Part shown: piece by piece, positions 18,889 to 27,065 of the stretch
How positions within the stretch are numbered: the stretch's first letter is position 1
Layout: every line of letters starts with the position of its first letter
Source of the DNA: Melioribacter sp.
Lineage (GTDB): Bacteria; Bacteroidota; Ignavibacteria; Ignavibacteriales; Melioribacteraceae
Direction of reading: 5' to 3'
Assembly: GCA_023250955.1 (NCBI GenBank)
Contig: JAHEZQ010000008.1
Location: 90,569-154,568 of the forward strand
Length of the DNA: 64,000 nucleotides
Notes under the pieces: model-generated
Database searches by the model: none
What the model saw: only the letters and a program-made list of their open reading frames with translations
What the model was told of the DNA's origin: nothing
Made by a program: the position numbers and the translations under genes

Positions 18889-19737
18889 TTATACACCGGA
18901 GTAAGCGCTGAATCCGCCATCAACAGGAATAACAATTCCAGTTACAAATTTTGACATATCGGAAATTAAGTAAAGTAATGTCCCAACTAGTTCCTTGGGT
19001 TCACCAAATCTTCCCATAGGTGTGCCTGAAAGAATTTTGTTACCACGGGCTGTTAGCTCTCCGGTTTTTTCATCCGTTAATAAAAATCTATTTTGATTTG
19101 TTAAGAAGAAACCGGGCGCAATAGCATTTACTCTAACATCAACTTTCGCAAAATGAACTGCAAGCCATTGAGTAAAATTATTAACCGAAGATTTTGCTGC
19201 TGAGTAAGCAGGAATTTTTGTCAAGGGTCTGAAAGAATTCATAGAAGAAATATTAATTATTGAACCGCCGCGCTGAAGCATATCTTCTGCAAATACCATT
19301 GACGGCAAAACAGTGCCTAGAAAATTCAGATCAAATACATTTCTAAATCCTTCAAGATCTAAACCGAAAAAAGTTTTGGAAAGATCTTTTACATTATCAT
19401 TTGTAATGAATTCTTCTTTCGTTGTTGCAGTCGGGGCATTTCCGCCGGCACCGTTAATTAAAATATCTACCTTTCCGAATTCTGAATTGATCTGAGCTTT
19501 AGCTTCAATTAAACTCTTTTTATCTAGTACATTGGCAACAACGCACAATACTTGTGAACCGGATTGTTTAGCAATCCCCGCCGTACATTCTTCACATCTT
19601 CCTTTTTTATAATCTAATATTGCAACTTTAACACCGGAATTTATTAATGCTTCCGAAAACACATTTCCAAACACTCCGCATCCGCCTGTAAGCACACAAA
19701 CTTTGTCTTTTACATTTAGAAATGAATTTAATTCCAT
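18889..19737 (-). CDS. SDR-type D-mannonate oxidoreductase (fructuronate reductase)
   Basis: This 282-residue short-chain dehydrogenase probably reduces D-fructuronate to D-mannonate. It has the cofactor motif TGGCGVFG (17-24), NGAGGN (95-100), the catalytic serine region NISSMNSF, and Y178-x3-K182 (AYSAAK). The insert NAPTATT with the run DLNFLGTVLPSMVFAEDM and APGFFLTNQNRFLL matches the Bacillus YjmF/UxuB type rather than the shorter KduD. It is the first gene of the minus-strand catabolic run and starts at ATG 19737 after AGGAGA. Its divergent neighbour is uxaE, whose product supplies its substrate. A secondary KduD-like activity cannot be ruled out. Confidence 0.85.
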   Translation of the reverse strand: MELNSFLNVKDKVCVLTGGCGVFGNVFSEALINSGVKVAILDYKKGRCEECTAGIAKQSGSQVLCVVANVLDKKSLIEAKAQINSEFGKVDILINGAGGNAPTATTKEEFITNDNVKDLSKTFFGLDLEGFRNVFDLNFLGTVLPSMVFAEDMLQRGGSIINISSMNSFRPLTKIPAYSAAKSSVNNFTQWLAVHFAKVDVRVNAIAPGFFLTNQNRFLLTDEKTGELTARGNKILSGTPMGRFGEPKELVGTLLYLISDMSKFVTGIVIPVDGGFSAYSGV

Positions 19738-20018
19738 TTGTTCTCCTGATAATTCAGTAATTCAGTACTTATTATGGACTCCATCAAGATATACTTAATG
19801 GAAAGAACTCCTTTAATTAAATCTTGGTAATTTCCCTTTAAGAAAAAGATATAACCATATTTTAATGAAATATTTGAAATGTAGATCAAAATGTTTATAT
19901 TTATCCTTAAAGTTATCGTTAAAGTAATATTCTTAATTAAACTTAGTGAAAGAAATTAAATTTGTCAATAACCCTTGATTTTATTAAAGATTGGGTAATT
20001 GAATGAACTTTATGAAAT
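19738..20018. promoter_or_regulatory. Divergent control region between uxaE and the hexuronate operon, with candidate LacI operator
   Basis: This 281-bp AT-rich gap separates two divergent transcripts of one pathway. At 19907-19927 it contains a site with core agttatcgttaaagtaa that shares 17 of 21 positions, on the opposite strand, with the site at 9577-9597. It is an imperfect dyad centred on CG. The location suits a regulator acting on both directions. I could not place -35/-10 or Bacteroidota-type promoter boxes with confidence. Confidence 0.45.
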
Positions 20019-21275
20019 ATGGAGAATAAAGTGGAACTTGAAAAATTTTCTGTTGGAATAGGCGACCGTTTTGGAAAAGAATGTCTTGCACAACTTAATG
20101 CCGTCAATCAAGCTAAACAATTTGGTGTAGATCTAGTACCCGTATGGAATAAATCCTTTCGAGAACATTCAATAATTGGAAGTAATCCAGCAGAAACATC
20201 AAGAATTGTTCAGTCTGCGATCGAAATTTCTAAATGGAGTGATTCATATTATATAGATGCAGACCATATCAATTTTAATTCTGTTGATCATTTCATGGAT
20301 CATTCTAATTTTTTTACCATTGATGTCGGATCATTTATAAATAAAAAAGCAACTGATGAAGAGACAAAAGCTTTTTTAATAGAAGCTTCCATTTTTATCG
20401 GTACTATCGAAATTCCAGGCGTGATTAATAAATTTAGGATTGATGATAAACTATTGCTCGGGATCGCAGAAAAATATTTAGCAGCAATAAAAGAAGCTGG
20501 GAGAATCTATCGTCACATTTTATCTAAAAGAAAACAAAATGACTTCGTAGTGGAAATTTCATTTGACGAAGTTGATCAACCACAGACCCCAATAGAATTA
20601 TTTTTTATAATTGCTGCTGTTGCTTATGAAAAAATACCAATCCAAACCATTGCTCCAAAATTTGTAGGTAAGTTTCTTAAAGGAATTGATTATATAGGTG
20701 ATGTTTCAATTTTCGAAAAAGAGTTTGAAGAAATCATTCTGGTTATTGAATATTGTAAAAAAATATTTGTTCTTCCTAAAAATTTAAAGCTTAGCGTTCA
20801 TTCAGGTAGCGACAAATATTCAATTTATCCTATAATCAATAAGTTGATAAAAAAACATAATGTCGGTCTCCATCTTAAAACTGCAGGGACTACTTGGCTT
20901 GAAGAATTGATAGGGTTATCGCTATCAGGTGAAAAGGGATTAAACTTAGTTAAAGAAATTTATTCTCAGGGATATTCCAGATATGATGAATTATTACTAC
21001 CATATCTTCACTCTGTAGAAATTTCAAAAGAAAAGTTGCCCTTACCATCAGAAGTAATGAAGTGGGATCAAAACAAGTTAGTTAACTCATTAAAACACGA
21101 ACCTAAGAGTAAATTATTAGATAATAATTTCCGTCAGTTGTTACATATCTCCTTTAAAATTGCTGCTGAAAAAGGAAATTTATACTTTGAAATGCTAGAA
21201 GAAGCAAAAGATACAATAAGCAATTGTGTTACTGAAAATCTTTTTAATAGACACATTAAAAAGATCTTCTGCTAA
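20019..21275 (+). CDS. uxaE: Tagaturonate/fructuronate epimerase UxaE
   Basis: This 418-residue protein belongs to the tagaturonate epimerase family first described in Thermotoga. It interconverts D-tagaturonate and D-fructuronate, so galacturonate breakdown can enter the glucuronate branch without UxaA and UxaB. Recognisable family stretches are GDRFGKECLAQL near 15-26, YIDADHINF (79-87), FTIDVGSF (99-106), LSVHSGSDKYSIYP (258-271) and LHLKTAGTTWLEE (284-296). It is transcribed away from uxuB-type SDR and the rest of the operon. It begins at ATG 20019 with no strong ribosome-binding site. The fit to the pathway is good: UxaC gives tagaturonate, this enzyme gives fructuronate, and the SDR reduces it to mannonate. 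Confidence 0.88.
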   Translation: MENKVELEKFSVGIGDRFGKECLAQLNAVNQAKQFGVDLVPVWNKSFREHSIIGSNPAETSRIVQSAIEISKWSDSYYIDADHINFNSVDHFMDHSNFFTIDVGSFINKKATDEETKAFLIEASIFIGTIEIPGVINKFRIDDKLLLGIAEKYLAAIKEAGRIYRHILSKRKQNDFVVEISFDEVDQPQTPIELFFIIAAVAYEKIPIQTIAPKFVGKFLKGIDYIGDVSIFEKEFEEIILVIEYCKKIFVLPKNLKLSVHSGSDKYSIYPIINKLIKKHNVGLHLKTAGTTWLEELIGLSLSGEKGLNLVKEIYSQGYSRYDELLLPYLHSVEISKEKLPLPSEVMKWDQNKLVNSLKHEPKSKLLDNNFRQLLHISFKIAAEKGNLYFEMLEEAKDTISNCVTENLFNRHIKKIFC

Positions 21276-21454
21276 TATCAATCATGAAGGTTTCTGTATT
21301 CCATTATTATTATGGCAGTATTTATTAATTCTTTACACTAGAATGTGTAGCCAATACTTGTGCCTGCCAAAATGCTATCTGATATCATAATAATGATCAT
21401 GAATCATAGAAGACTCATGAATAATCTGACACGCAAAAAAAGAGTTTATAAGTT

Positions 21455-21817
21455 TTATTTGATCAATGAAGCTACCGCATCTTTAAGTATCTTATTCGAA
21501 ACCGGTTTTGTAATAAAAAGATCCGAACCTGATTCCATGGCTGTTTGACGCATCTTTGTTTGTGCATGTGCCGTTAAACATAGTATTGGTGTGCCGGTAA
21601 ATGATGGTGATGCTTTTATCTCCCTTATTAACTCCAGACCATTTTTATTTCCCCTTAACGATACATCCACTATTATAATCTCATACTTTGTTTCCGAGTA
21701 CTTTTCATAATATTCATCAACCGATTCACAATAATCTATTTCAAAATCATTTTGAAAAATCCTTCTCATTACTTTTACTGATAAATCATCATCTTCTACT
21801 ATCAGCATTTTTTTCAT
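21455..21817 (-). CDS. Single-domain response regulator
   Basis: This 120-residue protein is a lone receiver (REC) domain. The acidic pair ED/D near residues 8-10, phosphoacceptor D51 (IIIVDVSL), the switch threonine in LCLTAH and K104-region TKPVS are all present. There is no output domain, so it would pass a signal by protein contact or act in a phosphorelay. It starts at ATG 21817 after AGGAGA and lies 130 bp downstream of the nine-PAS kinase gene, its likely partner. Confidence 0.93.
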   Translation of the reverse strand: MKKMLIVEDDDLSVKVMRRIFQNDFEIDYCESVDEYYEKYSETKYEIIIVDVSLRGNKNGLELIREIKASPSFTGTPILCLTAHAQTKMRQTAMESGSDLFITKPVSNKILKDAVASLIK

Positions 21818-21856
21818 TTGAATCTCCTAGCTGGATGAAATTTATAAACTTATAGT

Positions 21857-21936
21857 TTGTCATTCTGAATGGGACTGTTGCGAAATAAAGAATCGAGTTT
21901 TTAAATTTTTCGTAACTGTGTTCATTAAAATGACAA
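21857..21936. repeat. Degenerate REP-like inverted repeat between sensory genes
   Basis: The arms ttgtcatt (21857-21864) and aatgacaa (21929-21936) enclose a GTCATTCTGAA...AAGAATC-type sequence. This form resembles short dispersed palindromes often seen in gaps of Bacteroidota and Ignavibacteria genomes. A second relative lies at 26479-26519. Recognition is from memory of such repeats and the inner part has decayed. Confidence 0.4.
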
Positions 21937-21947
21937 TATAATTACCC

Positions 21948-24900
21948 TTAGTTAAATATAACTCTAAAAGTTGAACCGACATTTTTTTCACTCTCAACTT
22001 CTATTATTGCATTGTTAATATGGCAGTAATTTTTTACAAGGGCTAATCCAAGACCATTGCCTTCAAAGCTTCTTGAATATCCTTGCTCTTCTTGAACAAA
22101 CGGATCAAATAGTTTTGGGAGAAATTCTTTACTTATTCCAATGCCAGTGTCTTTAACTTCAACCAGGATTTTGCCGGTTTTATCTTTCTCTAAAAGTATT
22201 TCTACTTTTCCTTTTTTTGTGTACTTAATAGCATTGTCTATCAAGTTTGCAAAGATTTGAGTTATACTATATTCGTCGGCATATACATTTGCATCTTTTT
22301 CTTTACAAGTAAATATAAATTCTAATCCTTTTTGTTTGGCTGTAAGCTGATACTCTTGATACAATTTACTAAGCACTTCTAATTTAAGACCAACTTTTCT
22401 AAATTGTGGCTTATAACCACTGGTTTGTAATTCTGATACATTAAGTATCAAATCAACAGTTCTAATAATTCTATTTGAAGCCATGTTAATACTGTCAAGA
22501 CTGTCTCGAGTATCGGGATCAATTTTTTTACCAAACGACTCGCTGAGGTAATCAACATTTCCAACAATTGCATTTAGAGGAGTTCTAATTTCGTGCGACA
22601 TTTGTGCAAGAAATTCTGATTTCAGTTTGTCGGATTGTTGAGCTAATTCTTTTGCTTCGATCAATTCTTGCTCAGCACGTTTGCGCTCGGTTATATCTGT
22701 TGCAACACCTATCAATCCTAAAGGTTTGCCTTCTTTATCATTTATAATTGTTGTGGAAAGATAAATCGGGAATTCACTTCTATCTTTTCTTTTATTCCAT
22801 AATTCACCATGCCATCCACCGCTTATTGTATTCGGTAATATTTCTTTAACTATTTCCGTCGAATTGTTAAACGAACGTAACATACTAACATTTTTTCCTA
22901 TCAACTCATTCTCGTTGTAACCATAAGTTTTCAAAAATGAGTCATTAACAAACACAATGTTATCATCCAGATCTGTGATACTAACACATTCATTTACACT
23001 TCTTAAAGAATGTGCAAGCATTAATATTTCTTCTTCGGCACGTTTGCGATCAGTTATATCAATTATCTGTGTTATAAAAAATTGAGGTTGAAGATTGGTC
23101 CCTCGTATTAATGATGCGGAAACATAAGCCCAAATTATTCTTCCATCTTTCTTGATATAGCGTTTTTCAAATGATGCATTATCAATTTCATCATCTAACA
23201 TTTTTTTAAATTGAGATAAACCAATAGATAAATCATCAGGGTGAGTAATATCAGAGAAAGTAAAATTTTTCATTTCATCTTCGTTATATCCTATCATTTC
23301 TGTAAAAGCTTGGTTAATTCTTTGAAATTTTTTATTAATTCCCAAAATGCACATACCAGTAGCGGCATAATCAAAAGAATGCCGAAATCTTTCTTCGCTT
23401 TCTCGCAACGCTTCTTCAGCACGTATGCGATCAGTAATATCAACATCGGCTCCGCGATATCCAATAAGGTTATTTCCCTTATCAAGAATTGGAAAACCGG
23501 TTGTAGAAAGAATAATTTTTCTGCCGTCTTTGTGAATATTACAATTAATAAAATTTCTAAAGCTTTCTTTACGGGCAAAAGCTTCTAGAGCGCCCTTTTT
23601 TAGTTCTTCTTTAATTTCTGGATCGAAAAAATCATAAAAATATTTAATGCCAATAATTTCTTCGGCTTCATAACCCAATAATTCTTTTATAATCGGACTT
23701 ACATAAGTGTATATACCGTTTTTATCTACTTCCCAAATCCATTCGTGTGCGCTTTCTGATACTTGTTTAAATCGCAATTCACTTTTTATCAATGATTCTT
23801 GGGCTTTTTTTCTTTTTGTTATATCTTCAACAGTCCCATCATAGTATAAAGTCTTTCCTTTAGAATCACGGATAGCTTTTGCGCTTTCACTTATATAAAC
23901 GATTGTTCCATCTTTTCTGACCCATGCAGATTCTAAGCCCTTGACTTCCCCATTTTTTTCTATCTGTTCAAGAAATAGTTTGCGATCATAAGTGGGTTCG
24001 AAACCATCTTTTTCAAGATTCCTTGATTCAAGTTCTTCCAAAGTTGAGTACCCAAGCATCTTAACTAAGGTTGGATTTGATAATAGAATTTTTCCGTCAG
24101 GTGTAGTTCTATAAAGGCCCATAGTGGAATTTTCATAGAGTGAACGAAAACGTTCTTCGCTTTCTTTAAGTGCTTCTTCTGTATGCTTTCGCTCGGCAAT
24201 ATTCCTTGCAATCACTTGAACGCCGTTTTGTCCCATTACGTTTATTGGTACTGCAGTTACTTCTGCATCGAATATTTTTCCTTTTAATGAAACCAATTTT
24301 TCTTCTATCATTGGAACATTGATTTCTTCATCAACTATTTTACTAATTCTCTGCTTAACAATTTTTTTATAATCGGAATGAACTAGATCAATTATTTTTT
24401 TCCCTATCAGATTATCCTTATTTACAGCATCGAACAATTTTACCGCAGCAATATTTACAAATTGTATTATTCCATCTATGTGAATAAGTACTGCGTCTGG
24501 CGAAAGTTCTACAAGTTTACGGTATTTCTCTTCACTATCTTTTAACGCTAGTTCAGCTTTTTTTCTATTAGTAATAACATCAAAAACAGCGATAAAATAT
24601 TCTTCTCTATTACTGTAAACTGAAACAGAAAACCACATATCAAGAGCGGGTACATAGGATTCAAGTTGTTCTGGTTTGCCTGTTAATGAAACTCTACCAT
24701 ATACATCGAAAAGTTCAGGATTAGATTCTTTAATACCTGGAATAACTTCTGTAACTTTTTTCCCAATAACATTTCTTAGTCCAGTAAGCTCTTCAAACTT
24801 GCGATTAATATCGAGATAGATAAAATCTTGCGGAATTCCATTTTCGAAATACATTTTGCAATATGCAAATCCCTCAAGCATGTTTTCAAAAAGTGAACGG

Positions 24901-26450
24901 TATTTCTCTTCACTTTCGCGCAATGCATTCTCTGCAAGTTTGCGCTCAGTAATATCGATTGTAAATCCAGCAAGGTAACGCGGTTTTCCCTCAATATTAA
25001 TTGGAAATTTTATAGTTGTGTAGTAACGATTATCTAATTCTTCATCAACTTTTATAAGCTTATCACCATGGAATATTTTTTTATCATCTTCAACAATACT
25101 TTTAGCTAGATCAGAAGGAAAAAGATCATCCATGTTTTTGCCAAGAATATCTTTTAGTGGCATGTTCAGCATTTGCTCGAAATTATTGCTTAATCTTATT
25201 GCACGAATGTTTTCATCCTTAAAAAATATGTGAATGGGACTATGTTGCATTAATTGATTAAATATTTCTTCGTTCTCACGGATTTTAAGTTCGGCAGCTT
25301 TCCGTTCTGTAATATCCTGCACAATACCATACATTCGAATTGGATTACCTTTTTGGTTATAAAAAACTTCACCTTTCGTGTATGTGTACCTGCGTGTACC
25401 GTCATATCTTATAATACTGTACTCGCCTTCGAATGGCTTTCTTTTGTTCAAAGCATCCTCGATAGCCATTAAGAAATTATGTTTGCATTCAGGCGATAAA
25501 GTATTGATTACCACCTCGTAACTCGGTTTATCTTTTTGGGGATCAAGCCCATAAAGCTTATAAACTTCTTCTGACCAAATCGTCTCATTCGTTGCCAAAT
25601 CCCATTCCCAGCTTCCCATTCTACCAATTTCCTGGGCTTTCACAAGAATTGCTTTGCTTTCACGCAATTGTTCTTCAGCGCGTTTACGCTCGGTGATGTC
25701 TGCAATGTTTCCCAATAAAGCATTTCCGCCTTCATAGTTAATTACTTGAATTGCAATAGAAACTTCTATTCTTCTTTTGTCCTTTGTTAACAATGCATAT
25801 TCATTAGTTTTATTTGTTATTCCTTTGAATCGATTAGCAAAATTTTCTTTTACCATTTCAACATATTCCGGTACAATCAAATCTAAAAAATTAAACGTTG
25901 GATCTAAGAACTCGTCTTTAGTATAGCCCATTACTTCTATACATTTTTTATTTATATAAACAACATGACCTGCTTTATTAATAAAGATCATATTTGGTGA
26001 TTCTTCAGCGTAGCTTCTAAATTTTTCCTCGGATTCTTTTAACTCTCGGGTTATTTTCTCTTTTTCTAAATAAGCTTTCGTTTTCTCAAGCGCTTCTTTT
26101 ACTGCCAACGGCAGACGTGTAATATGTTCTTTAATAATATAATCAGTAGCGCCTGCTTTCATACATTTAACTGCAATCTCTTCATTTGCGGAACCGGTTA
26201 AAAGTAAGAAAGGAGTATTGGGGTTACTTTCCAAAGTTATTTTTAGAGCTCTCATACCATCAAATTTGGGCATATTGTAATCTGAGATGATTACATCCGG
26301 TCGAAAATCTTCTAAGTGATGAATAAAATCAATTTCATTATCAACAACACACGACTCAAATTTTATTCCTTCTTTTGAAAGAGTACGCTTTGCAAGCTCA
26401 ACATCTGTCGGCAAGTCTTCAACAAATAAAATTTTTAATTTGCTCTCCAT
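21948..26450 (-). CDS. Giant sensor histidine kinase: REC - nine PAS - HisKA - HATPase
   Basis: This 1500-residue cytoplasmic kinase starts with a receiver domain (residues 5-122, phosphoacceptor D57). Nine PAS-type modules follow (about 140-1255), each ending in a variant of DITERKxAE and most starting with RESEE-like helices. The dimerisation/phosphoacceptor domain has LAQMSHEIRTPLN (H1286), and the ATPase domain has IDNAIKYT, KDTGIGIS and GNGLGLALVK. No membrane segment is visible, so it senses internal ligands or redox, or integrates signals from partner kinases through its receiver. ATG 26450 follows TGAGGAAA. Neighbours are lone receivers on both sides (21455-21817 and 26534-26977), which suggests a phosphorelay. 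Its target is unknown. Confidence 0.93.
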   Translation of the reverse strand: MESKLKILFVEDLPTDVELAKRTLSKEGIKFESCVVDNEIDFIHHLEDFRPDVIISDYNMPKFDGMRALKITLESNPNTPFLLLTGSANEEIAVKCMKAGATDYIIKEHITRLPLAVKEALEKTKAYLEKEKITRELKESEEKFRSYAEESPNMIFINKAGHVVYINKKCIEVMGYTKDEFLDPTFNFLDLIVPEYVEMVKENFANRFKGITNKTNEYALLTKDKRRIEVSIAIQVINYEGGNALLGNIADITERKRAEEQLRESKAILVKAQEIGRMGSWEWDLATNETIWSEEVYKLYGLDPQKDKPSYEVVINTLSPECKHNFLMAIEDALNKRKPFEGEYSIIRYDGTRRYTYTKGEVFYNQKGNPIRMYGIVQDITERKAAELKIRENEEIFNQLMQHSPIHIFFKDENIRAIRLSNNFEQMLNMPLKDILGKNMDDLFPSDLAKSIVEDDKKIFHGDKLIKVDEELDNRYYTTIKFPINIEGKPRYLAGFTIDITERKLAENALRESEEKYRSLFENMLEGFAYCKMYFENGIPQDFIYLDINRKFEELTGLRNVIGKKVTEVIPGIKESNPELFDVYGRVSLTGKPEQLESYVPALDMWFSVSVYSNREEYFIAVFDVITNRKKAELALKDSEEKYRKLVELSPDAVLIHIDGIIQFVNIAAVKLFDAVNKDNLIGKKIIDLVHSDYKKIVKQRISKIVDEEINVPMIEEKLVSLKGKIFDAEVTAVPINVMGQNGVQVIARNIAERKHTEEALKESEERFRSLYENSTMGLYRTTPDGKILLSNPTLVKMLGYSTLEELESRNLEKDGFEPTYDRKLFLEQIEKNGEVKGLESAWVRKDGTIVYISESAKAIRDSKGKTLYYDGTVEDITKRKKAQESLIKSELRFKQVSESAHEWIWEVDKNGIYTYVSPIIKELLGYEAEEIIGIKYFYDFFDPEIKEELKKGALEAFARKESFRNFINCNIHKDGRKIILSTTGFPILDKGNNLIGYRGADVDITDRIRAEEALRESEERFRHSFDYAATGMCILGINKKFQRINQAFTEMIGYNEDEMKNFTFSDITHPDDLSIGLSQFKKMLDDEIDNASFEKRYIKKDGRIIWAYVSASLIRGTNLQPQFFITQIIDITDRKRAEEEILMLAHSLRSVNECVSITDLDDNIVFVNDSFLKTYGYNENELIGKNVSMLRSFNNSTEIVKEILPNTISGGWHGELWNKRKDRSEFPIYLSTTIINDKEGKPLGLIGVATDITERKRAEQELIEAKELAQQSDKLKSEFLAQMSHEIRTPLNAIVGNVDYLSESFGKKIDPDTRDSLDSINMASNRIIRTVDLILNVSELQTSGYKPQFRKVGLKLEVLSKLYQEYQLTAKQKGLEFIFTCKEKDANVYADEYSITQIFANLIDNAIKYTKKGKVEILLEKDKTGKILVEVKDTGIGISKEFLPKLFDPFVQEEQGYSRSFEGNGLGLALVKNYCHINNAIIEVESEKNVGSTFRVIFN

Positions 26451-26478
26451 AATTTCCTCATGCCTTAAAGATTTCTTA

Positions 26479-26519
26479 TCATTTCGCCTGCATACTAGTA
26501 AGCAGATTCCTCATAATGA
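26479..26519. repeat. REP-like palindrome between kinase and response-regulator genes
   Basis: An 18-base near-perfect palindrome (ctgcatactagtaagcag, 26488-26505) lies inside outer arms tcatt (26479-26483) and aatga (26515-26519). On the minus strand it reads as a GTCATTATGAGGAATCTGC-type element. It is probably a member of the same family as the repeat at 21857-21936. Confidence 0.45.
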
Positions 26520-26533
26520 CAGCAGCAGTCTTC

Positions 26534-26977
26534 TCATTTCTTCGGTAATTGATTTAGCAGTAACCAGTAATATCCAATTTGATTTACTGCCTTTATAAAC
26601 TGATCGAAGTCAACAGGTTTTTGAATATAACTGTTAACACCAAGCTTGTAACTTTCTACCATATCTTTTTCTTGATCGGAAGAAGTTAATACAATCACCG
26701 GTATTATTTTTTTTTCTTCATCTTTTTTCAATATTCTTAAAACTTCCAATCCCTCTACTTTCGGAAGTTTAAGATCCAGCAGAATAACTTTCGGAGTATG
26801 ATTAGGATTGCGATTCTCAAATTTGTTCCTACAATAAAGAAAGTCTAATGCTTCCTCGCCATCATTTACTACAAAAATATTATTTGCTAATCCGCTTTTC
26901 TTTAATGCGCGAAGAGCTAATTCAACATCTGTAGGATTATCTTCTACTAGAAGAATATCTACTGGTTTTGCTTCCAT
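26534..26977 (-). CDS. Single-domain response regulator (Rcp1-like)
   Basis: This 147-residue lone receiver domain is of the Rcp1/CheY-like type found with multi-PAS and phytochrome-like kinases: [22 protein letters not shown] at the N-terminus, phosphoacceptor D68 ([13 protein letters not shown]), [10 protein letters not shown] and [11 protein letters not shown]. There is no output domain. The frame extends to TTG 27001, but ATG 26977 has AAGGAG upstream and fits the family. It lies between the two large histidine kinase genes, so it could take phosphate from either. Confidence 0.93.
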   Translation of the reverse strand: MEAKPVDILLVEDNPTDVELALRALKKSGLANNIFVVNDGEEALDFLYCRNKFENRNPNHTPKVILLDLKLPKVEGLEVLRILKKDEEKKIIPVIVLTSSDQEKDMVESYKLGVNSYIQKPVDFDQFIKAVNQIGYYWLLLNQLPKK

Positions 26978-27065
26978 ATTTCTACTCCTTTTTAAGAGCA
27001 AGGTAGTGGGCGAAAGTGAATAAGCAATAGTTATTCACTATTGTTCTATGCCTATTGCCTGCAAT

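Noticed and set aside
18889..19737. Calling the SDR KduD
   Set aside because: Length (282 residues) and the GGNAPTATT, NSFRPLTKIPAYSAAK and FFLTNQNRFLL stretches fit the YjmF/UxuB mannonate oxidoreductase type better; KduD is usually near 250 residues.
21360..21548. Plus-strand 62-codon frame after uxaE
   Set aside because: Its second half lies opposite the response-regulator gene, and it has no ribosome-binding site or family resemblance.
27025..27043. 7-bp hairpin caatagt/actattg between kinase and receiver genes
   Set aside because: Short stem without a T-run; too weak to call a terminator.
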